Shown piece after piece: positions 12,401 through 16,591 of a DNA stretch of 16,591 nucleotides. Every line of letters begins with the position of its first letter. The stretch's first letter is position 1. The stretch spans positions 1 to 16,591 of the forward strand of contig JBBILQ010000059.1 in the NCBI GenBank assembly GCA_037444845.1, written 5' to 3'. The translations under genes and the position numbers were made by a program. The notes below the pieces were generated by a model. It saw only the letters and a list, made by a program, of their open reading frames with translations. It did no database searches and had not been told where the DNA came from. The DNA comes from JARYMI01 sp037444845 (GTDB lineage Bacteria > Acidobacteriota > Aminicenantia > Aminicenantales > UBA8522).

Positions 12401-13105
12401 GAAGCAACGAAACATGAGCCGCTGCAGCCCGTCATAGCCTTTCTCAGGCCTCACCCTGGGCACCGCTCTCCGCGCCCGTTCCAAGAACTTCTCGAGCGCG
12501 GCCCTGAATCGAGCGTAATCTGGAATATCCTCCCGCCCCCCGACAACCGCTACCTCCGGGTAGAGCGCCACGGCGTCAAAAGCGCCCTTTAAATCCTCGG
12601 GCGCAAGCCCCACCTCATCGAGACGACTCAGCACATCGCTCTCTTCGAGCCTCACCCTCACAAGATATTCAAGCCAGCTCTGTTCCCTGAAAACATCGGC
12701 CTCGAGCTCCTCCATCTCGGCGAAATCAGGGTCAAGCCCGATCTCGACCGGCCGTTCCCGGAGCAACTTGGCGCAGAAGGAGTGGATCGTCCCGATGTAG
12801 CACTGCTCGAGGTTCTGGAGAGCAGCAGCCAGCCGCTCTCGCACACCCTGATCAAGCCTTGCATCCGCCACCGCCTGCTCGAGCTCAATCTGGAACCGAC
12901 CCCTTAGCTCCGCCGCAGCCTTGCGCGTAAACGTGACCGCCGCGATCTCGCTGATGCCGCACTTGCCGGCCTTGAGGAGCGCGATCATCCGGTCAACAAG
13001 GCTTTTCGTCTTGCCGGACCCGGCGCCCGCCTCAACGAAGAAGGTCTTGTCCAGTTCCTCGACGATCTTCCGCCGCTCCCCAGCATCCGCCAGCTTCTTA
13101 GTCAT
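9419..13105 (-). CDS. addA: AddA-like helicase-nuclease subunit (UvrD superfamily with RecB-type nuclease)
   Basis: The protein has 1228 residues if it starts at 13105. That ATG lies in ATGACTAA and overlaps the addB stop, the tightest coupling; an upstream ATG at 13138 would add 11 residues. The UvrD motifs are in order: Walker A AGAGSGKT (26-33), Ia FTRKAAAELRGR, TIHSFCAKLL, Walker B VDEFQDTDP (about 356), III LVGDPKQSIYRFRRAD, IV TTNFRS, V NLHKAKGLEAPIVFLADP and VI LMYVAATRARDML (about 860). The C-terminal nuclease has D1088 (GTIDLVF) and D1152-x-K (VIVDYKTD). With AddB it should unwind and trim double-strand breaks for RecA. Odd features: 64 residues separate the two nuclease motifs instead of roughly 15-20, filled with G/D/E/R-rich low complexity. 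REP-like sequences lie in frame near 11501-11555 and 9913-9932. The stop codon lies in repeat copy H. Confidence 0.9.
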   Translation of the reverse strand: MTKKLADAGERRKIVEELDKTFFVEAGAGSGKTKSLVDRMIALLKAGKCGISEIAAVTFTRKAAAELRGRFQIELEQAVADARLDQGVRERLAAALQNLEQCYIGTIHSFCAKLLRERPVEIGLDPDFAEMEELEADVFREQSWLEYLVRVRLEESDVLSRLDEVGLAPEDLKGAFDAVALYPEVAVVGGREDIPDYARFRAALEKFLERARRAVPRVRPEKGYDGLQRLMFRCFNRQRNLKLEDHRVLMETFEIQDKDPKVTFNRWSTKEEAEAFQAQFDKFREEVVGPALKAWRECRHDRIVRFLGPAIAFFEARRKEENKLDYEDLLLHAARLLRDNPEVRRYFSRKFTHVLVDEFQDTDPIQAEVLMYLKGTDVEEKDWQKLRPAPGSLFLVGDPKQSIYRFRRADIDIYNLVKKIVKDGGGVVLQLTTNFRSLGALAEWNNPLWKAVLPQQSDRYQAAFAPLETVREGEEGCASGVYKIVAPRVPRHKGEDIARFDAESIADWIRWACAGNLTLNSGDTTPDSRNSTHKVEGSLSGNGGRKAQPSDFLVLFRYKKHMHIYARALEARGIPFEITGSAAFAEAEEIGEIRNLALALNDPDNPVYTVAVLRGVFFGASDEDLVEFKREGGRFNFATPGKDILESKKLGATVVSMALAKLREWRKWTLELPPSAALQKIFEDSGILNFYVSLEMGSSRVGNVLKLLEIVRNEERKGVTAFAQTVKFLEELSEVRDIEEMSLTPARENAVRLMNLHKAKGLEAPIVFLADPVGIREHEVEKHIIRVRGEPGSARKAGRGVSSGAGRGWSGPLGYFVFKEPKKSGKTDYYTRKVLSRPVGWETAAEEEKKYETAEETRLMYVAATRARDMLVISTYAGEPRNKAWEILDGALSGVPELEAAGGGEGAETREKVLISKAEVARARKEIAESLKAAAEPTYDVQSVTALARKEYREGVGGGVVSFRKRVPGFGLSWGRVVHQVLEAVGSGRLKPKKKELELFVENVMTAEESDFSDKEMLLTHIEAILGSPFWARVMRAEKRYFEIPFSIRTSERELAELGGQKSPRQSRGKSGAGRGSDLSVILSGTIDLVFWEDGKDSEGRGGAGREEDCGEEHDARAVKNGQAGQRGEDGKDARDGQDGREGQAPGWVIVDYKTDRIPISEAALASIGQKPGIERIRAVSPEFASIIDFYAPQIGLYTRFWSQVTGEPVRESGLYFTSIDRWVSLGV
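9660..9830 (-). other. Low-complexity insertion within the AddA nuclease domain
   Basis: About 50 residues rich in G, D, E, R and Q (for example GEDGKDARDGQDGREGQAPG) lie between the catalytic aspartate of GTIDLVF and the DYK motif. The DNA is a loose array of GGC-AGGACG-like words. The motifs on both sides are intact, so the insert probably loops out on the protein surface. Confidence 0.7.
9913..9932 (-). repeat. REP-like perfect hairpin in frame within addA
   Basis: GGGGAC (9913-9918), six T and GTCCCC (9925-9930) form a perfect inverted repeat. They carry the same GGGGAC/GTCCCC ends as the dispersed repeat and are followed by CCAATTCGG, a word like those of copies B, E and G. The reading frame is kept (ELGGQKSPRQSRG). 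It looks like a collapsed element remnant in a loop upstream of the nuclease motif. Confidence 0.5.
11501..11555 (-). repeat. In-frame REP-like insertion in addA
   Basis: The ends CACTTTG (11501-11507) and CAAAGTG (11549-11555) are inverted, with GAATTCC and CGAATTC next to them. On the gene strand the centre reads GGGGGACACTACACCTGAT. This matches the dispersed core GGGGGACGCCATACGTAAT at 14 of 19 bases, with most differences being transitions. It encodes about 18 polar residues (LTLNSGDTTPDSRNSTHKV) in a loop between helicase motif IV and the next conserved block. Confidence 0.55.
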
Positions 13106-16100
13106 AGTCCTTGAGCCTGTCGAAAATATCGAAGACATCGCGATTGTGGTCTTTTTTCCCCTTAGCCCGATCCTTGGCGGCCTTCCCGCCGCACACCAGA
13201 GGATAATCGCAGTAATCGCAATCGGTCTTCGGCCCGACCGGGTTCACAACAAAATGCCCCTTCTCGAGGAGGCTGATAATCTCCGCCACGAGATGCCTGA
13301 ACCTCTGCCTGTCAACCTGGCAGAAAATTTTGTTGCCCTCCCCTTTGCGGGTCGGGAAATAATAGCCGCTCTCCACGACCTCAGCAAGCACATCGATTTC
13401 CAGCTTCTCCAGGATCTGCTCGGCGGCGATCGCGTACAAAGCATGCTGCAAGACTCTCCCGCTCGCGAACATCTCCATATCCTCGAAAACCGAATAGCCT
13501 CCCGTCTTGTAATCAATCACCCGGTAACGGCCTTCTCCGACCCGGTCGATGCGGTCGATGCGTCCGGCGATGGGTATGGACCGCCCGCCTCCCAAATCCA
13601 GGACCGCCGGCTCCTCCATCCCTGTTTCCGCCTTCTCACCCTTCTTCGCCCTCTCGACCTCGGCCCGACGCCGCCTCTTAATCCCGAAGGTGACTTCGAA
13701 CAGAAGCGGCTCGCCCACTCCCTCCCATTTCTCCTCCGCCGCGAGGAAAACATCGAGGGCTTCGAGGATTTTCTTCCTCTCCTGCTCGAAAATGCTCTCG
13801 GTCGGCGGCGGGATTTCTTCTTTGTAGCGCGCGACAACCAGGTCCGCGATCTCGTGGATGAGCGGCCTGTGTTTCGCTTCCCGCACCGTCTCCTTTCGCC
13901 TCCTCACCTCCCTCATGAATTCGGCGTAGACCTCGTGAAGTAGCGACCCACGCTCCATGGCGCTCAGCCACCGGGATTGGTCAAGCTCGAGCTCCTCGGG
14001 CGGCGTCACCTCGAGGACATGCCTGAGAAGATAAGCGAAGGGGCAGCGGGCGAGAAGCTCAAGCCTCGAGGCTGACATGACGATCTCCGGGTTATGAAGC
14101 GGATGGACCTCCTTCGGGTCGACCTTGATTCTCCCCTCAAAGGCTGAGACGAGCGGTTTCTCCCGCCGGCCCCGGGCGAATATCCCCCGGCTCAGTGAAT
14201 CGAAATTCGACTTGACCGACTCCAGCCCATCCTGAAGCTTCCCCGCCGGGGCGAGCTTTTCCAGCCACCAGTCGGACTCGTCGACGGCCTTTCTTGTGTC
14301 GCCGGGCAAAAACGCCTTCGCCTCCAAGAGAAAGGCTCCAAGCGCCGAATAATCGAGGTCCGGTTTCCCTGCGACAAGACGCGCCGCCTGCAGGATGATA
14401 GAACTCGGAAACGACTGCCTCTCCTCGATGATATCGTAAGCCGAATAGCTGAACGTGACGTGCCCTCTAAGACCCGCCAGCATCCTGGCCATCGTCCACA
14501 GGTTCTCCCGCAGCGAGTCGTGAGTCGTCCGCAGAGCCGGAGTCTTGCCAACCTCGTTCAGCCGCTCTCTTTCCTCATCGAGAAGAATTGGGTCCTGGAT
14601 TCCCGCCCCCGGAAATGCTGCCTGGTCGAGCCCGACCACGAAAGTCTTCGGCCGTCCGGAGCGCCCGCCCGCAACCCAGCTCGAAACATGGATCTGGCCG
14701 GGAGCAGGCCCGGACGCGCCCACCCTCAGACCATTCCCGACATACTTGATGCGTTCGATCGCTGCCTGTTTGCGGAGGGGCGCGGTCTTGAACGCTGCGG
14801 CTTCGTCGAGCTTCGTCTGAAGCAGGCTGCGCGCCTCCACATCGAGCTCCCCGTAGAGGCGGGCGAATTTACCGATGAACCCTCCGATTCCCCAGCAGAG
14901 CGCCTCGAAATCAAGCTTCCCGTTCTCTTCCTCTTCAGGCAAGAGCTTGAGGAATTCCCCAACGAGGGCGATAAGGCTTTCAACTTCCTTAATCTGCTGC
15001 TCCGCCCTTTCCCGTCTGGCCAGGGCGTCTTCCGCACTGCTCACCGTACCTTCCTCTCCTTCGCCTCCCAGCGCAGCAGCCTCAGCGCTCGTCTTTATAT
15101 CCTCGATCAAAGTCTCAAGCCGCGGCACATACCTCGCCCTTCCCCAGCCGATCATGGCGCTCCTCAGATAACGGCTGGCTTTGAGCGGCGTCAGCGCCAC
15201 ATGCCCGTTTCCCGAGGGAAGCTTCAGGGCGCCAGCTTCAATCAAGGCGCACAGATCAGTGACGAGATAGTCGTGCTCCAGCCATTCGATGAGCCCGTTG
15301 AAGACTTTCCCGGGTGTAGTAAAAGCCAGCGGGATGCCATCTGCGAAAGTCATGCTGAGGTCAGCCTTGGTCGAAAGACCGTAAAGGAGAGAAGGATAGG
15401 TCGGTCTCGCAGGATGGATGATCTCGACGTCATCGAGCGGGATTTTCCCGGTGACGACCCGGCGGAGAACCTCGCGGCATTCGTTCGTTGGACCGATGGC
15501 CGAGAACAACTCGATCGTTCCGTCCCGAAGCGGGGGAGGCGAATCCCCGGGAGAGAAGAGCCACGCCAGGCGCTCGGCATCGCTTTTTGTCTCTGGCACA
15601 GGAGGTTTTGCCTCCAATGGAGCACAAGCTTCAAACCGCCGCGGCCTTGGCAGCCCGAAAACAGGGTCATGCGGCACCAGGACCAGATCATCGCCGGCCA
15701 GTTTCCTGAGGAATTCCCTCTCGAGATATTCGAGCGGCCGGTCCTCAAGATAAAGATAAAATTCTTTTTCGCCTCCCTGCTTGCTCCTTTGCCGCCATTT
15801 TTTCGCTTCCTTGATGGCTATCAGATAAAGCCCGGGCAGGTCGAGCCGCTTTTCTTTCTCCAGCTCCTCCTCGTATCCCTGGAGAATGAGAGCAATCTCC
15901 TCGCCCTTGCTGTTTGAGATGAAGAGGGAAGGCTCGAGGTCTGCGCCTTTCAGCCCCGCCATCCGGATGGCAAACAGGGAATGCCGGAGTGCCCGGATGA
16001 TCCCGGTCGTCGCCTCGACCCGGCCAAAATAATTAAGCTTTTTGCCGTCACTGAGCCTCCTGAACACCCGGTCAACCAGGAAAAGAGCATTCGCTTGCGA

Positions 16101-16316
16101 AAGAAGCTTTAGCCCTCGTTTTGCAAGCTCATCCGCCGCAGCTTCCTGGGCTAACGACGGCAAGGTGACAAAATGAAGATTTGCCCACGCCCCACCGGCC
16201 TTGGCCAGCGCCTCTCCAATCTGATGTCCGACCTGGTAGGATGGCACGATGAGATATTTTTTGGCGAGCTTATATTCCGTGCAGAACCTACTTAGATACA
16301 AAACCAAGAAGCTCAT
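13098..16316 (-). CDS. addB: AddB-like subunit with PD-(D/E)XK nuclease and 4Fe-4S cysteines
   Basis: The protein has 1072 residues. The N-terminal half (KKYLIVPSYQVGHQIGEALA, then HFVTLPSLAQEAA) has the layout of an inactive UvrD-like helicase with no Walker A lysine motif, so it would be structural and DNA-scanning. The C-terminal nuclease runs from about 745: MSASRLELLARCPFAYLLRH, then GRIDRID (D921) and VIDYKTG (D935-x-K937), then LQHALYAIAAE (QxxxY-like). Four cysteines, C758, C1033, C1036 and C1042 (C..C-x2-C-x5-C), match the iron-sulfur staple that holds AddB nuclease domains together. It is the first gene of the pair: addA begins within its stop codon (ATGACTAA). No strong ribosome binding site is seen before 16316 (AGGCAAG only), so the exact start is uncertain. 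It lies 51 bases after the partial gene at 16368-16591 and may share its transcript. Confidence 0.86.
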   Translation of the reverse strand: MSFLVLYLSRFCTEYKLAKKYLIVPSYQVGHQIGEALAKAGGAWANLHFVTLPSLAQEAAADELAKRGLKLLSQANALFLVDRVFRRLSDGKKLNYFGRVEATTGIIRALRHSLFAIRMAGLKGADLEPSLFISNSKGEEIALILQGYEEELEKEKRLDLPGLYLIAIKEAKKWRQRSKQGGEKEFYLYLEDRPLEYLEREFLRKLAGDDLVLVPHDPVFGLPRPRRFEACAPLEAKPPVPETKSDAERLAWLFSPGDSPPPLRDGTIELFSAIGPTNECREVLRRVVTGKIPLDDVEIIHPARPTYPSLLYGLSTKADLSMTFADGIPLAFTTPGKVFNGLIEWLEHDYLVTDLCALIEAGALKLPSGNGHVALTPLKASRYLRSAMIGWGRARYVPRLETLIEDIKTSAEAAALGGEGEEGTVSSAEDALARRERAEQQIKEVESLIALVGEFLKLLPEEEENGKLDFEALCWGIGGFIGKFARLYGELDVEARSLLQTKLDEAAAFKTAPLRKQAAIERIKYVGNGLRVGASGPAPGQIHVSSWVAGGRSGRPKTFVVGLDQAAFPGAGIQDPILLDEERERLNEVGKTPALRTTHDSLRENLWTMARMLAGLRGHVTFSYSAYDIIEERQSFPSSIILQAARLVAGKPDLDYSALGAFLLEAKAFLPGDTRKAVDESDWWLEKLAPAGKLQDGLESVKSNFDSLSRGIFARGRREKPLVSAFEGRIKVDPKEVHPLHNPEIVMSASRLELLARCPFAYLLRHVLEVTPPEELELDQSRWLSAMERGSLLHEVYAEFMREVRRRKETVREAKHRPLIHEIADLVVARYKEEIPPPTESIFEQERKKILEALDVFLAAEEKWEGVGEPLLFEVTFGIKRRRRAEVERAKKGEKAETGMEEPAVLDLGGGRSIPIAGRIDRIDRVGEGRYRVIDYKTGGYSVFEDMEMFASGRVLQHALYAIAAEQILEKLEIDVLAEVVESGYYFPTRKGEGNKIFCQVDRQRFRHLVAEIISLLEKGHFVVNPVGPKTDCDYCDYPLVCGGKAAKDRAKGKKDHNRDVFDIFDRLKDYD

Positions 16317-16367
16317 CTTGCCTGAGCTCTGCCAGATTTTATTATCTTTATTTTAGCTCCTATATAA

Positions 16368-16591
16368 TCATGATTCCTCAGTCTCAAAAGGCGGGATTCC
16401 AAGTTCGTTAACTAAAGCATTTGCCCGCTCGTAAGCATCTCTCTGGATTCTTTCCTTTTCTTCGGCATCGATGATTTCTAAAAAATTAGCGATCCAAACC
16501 GGTCCCACTGAATGGACACTCGAAAATTTATTGAGGATCTTCACATAACCTCTTTCATTTAAAAGCTTTAGTATGCTTTTGTAGGTGGCGG
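16368..16591 (-). CDS. C-terminal part of an unrecognised gene, cut by the window end
   Basis: The frame is open from the window edge to TGA at 16370-16368, giving 73 residues. It begins TYKSILKLLNERGYVKIL, which looks like the recognition helix and wing of a winged-helix domain. It continues with GPVWIANFLEIIDAEEKERI and a charged helix ending in GIPPFETEES. Base composition is more AT-rich than addBA downstream. I do not recognise the family. A DNA-binding role is a guess from the first 20 residues. Confidence 0.6.
   Translation of the reverse strand, partial: ATYKSILKLLNERGYVKILNKFSSVHSVGPVWIANFLEIIDAEEKERIQRDAYERANALVNELGIPPFETEES

Noticed and set aside
10757..12592. 611-codon plus-strand open frame antisense to addA
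   Set aside because: The minus strand here encodes an uninterrupted UvrD helicase with all motifs. The long antisense frame follows from GC-rich codon bias and has no recognisable domains or ribosome binding site.
12921..13943. 340-codon plus-strand open frame across the addA-addB junction
   Set aside because: It runs antisense through the Walker A region of AddA and the AddB nuclease, both clearly real, so it is a shadow.
14460..15917. 485-codon plus-strand open frame antisense to addB
   Set aside because: It mirrors the addB coding frame and reads as a low-information, basic/proline-rich sequence. No family resemblance or start signal.

Overview
The window looks like a chromosomal accessory segment of a GC-moderate, Gram-negative-type, polysaccharide-using bacterium. 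A CBM9/DUF5916 outer-membrane-type protein and a secreted GH127 sugar hydrolase would suit an Acidobacteriota/Aminicenantia-like or related lineage. That placement is inference; no rRNA or other taxonomic marker is present.

Layout. 1-48 is the end of a small inverted-repeat element that recurs complete at 3282-3435. 241-522 is a transposase C-terminal remnant. 597-781 (minus) is the N-terminal part of a REP-associated tyrosine transposase (RAYT, HuH/Y1 type), broken by one frameshift and then truncated. 1099-3132 encodes a GH127-type beta-L-arabinofuranosidase with all expected catalytic residues, and 3563-4222 a small exported protein of unknown role. 4254-4451 is a 198-bp RAYT-derived element carrying only the transposase C-terminus. 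4506-6701 (minus) is the CBM9/DUF5916 protein. After a gene-poor stretch come two different PIN-domain toxin-antitoxin modules: RHH+VapC at 7399-8051 (plus) and AbrB+PIN at 8443-9098 (minus). A truncated gene (8103-8282, minus) lies between them. 9419-16316 (minus) is an addB-addA pair for a helicase-nuclease that processes double-strand breaks. The C-terminal end of one more minus-strand gene lies at 16368-16591.

The main discovery is a dispersed repeat with the core CATTAYGTATGGCGTCCCC. It occurs eight times (near 970, 3187, 3463, 4265, 4445, 7157, 8409 and 9408). Two copies bracket the RAYT C-terminal remnant and one lies upstream of the RAYT N-terminal remnant, so the repeats are very probably the ends of a RAYT-mobilised REP-like family. 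Outside the G5/C5 end of every copy sits a different short degenerate tandem, made of a locus-specific word ending in three to five Gs. At four loci the first word overlaps the stop codon of the neighbouring gene. Two further REP-like hairpin or inverted-repeat sequences lie in frame inside addA.

Working together: the AddAB-like pair should resect DNA ends for recombination. GH127 and the DUF5916 protein may serve glycan use or envelope transport. The two toxin-antitoxin modules and the repeats mark the 7.1-9.4 kb part as a mobile or unstable zone.
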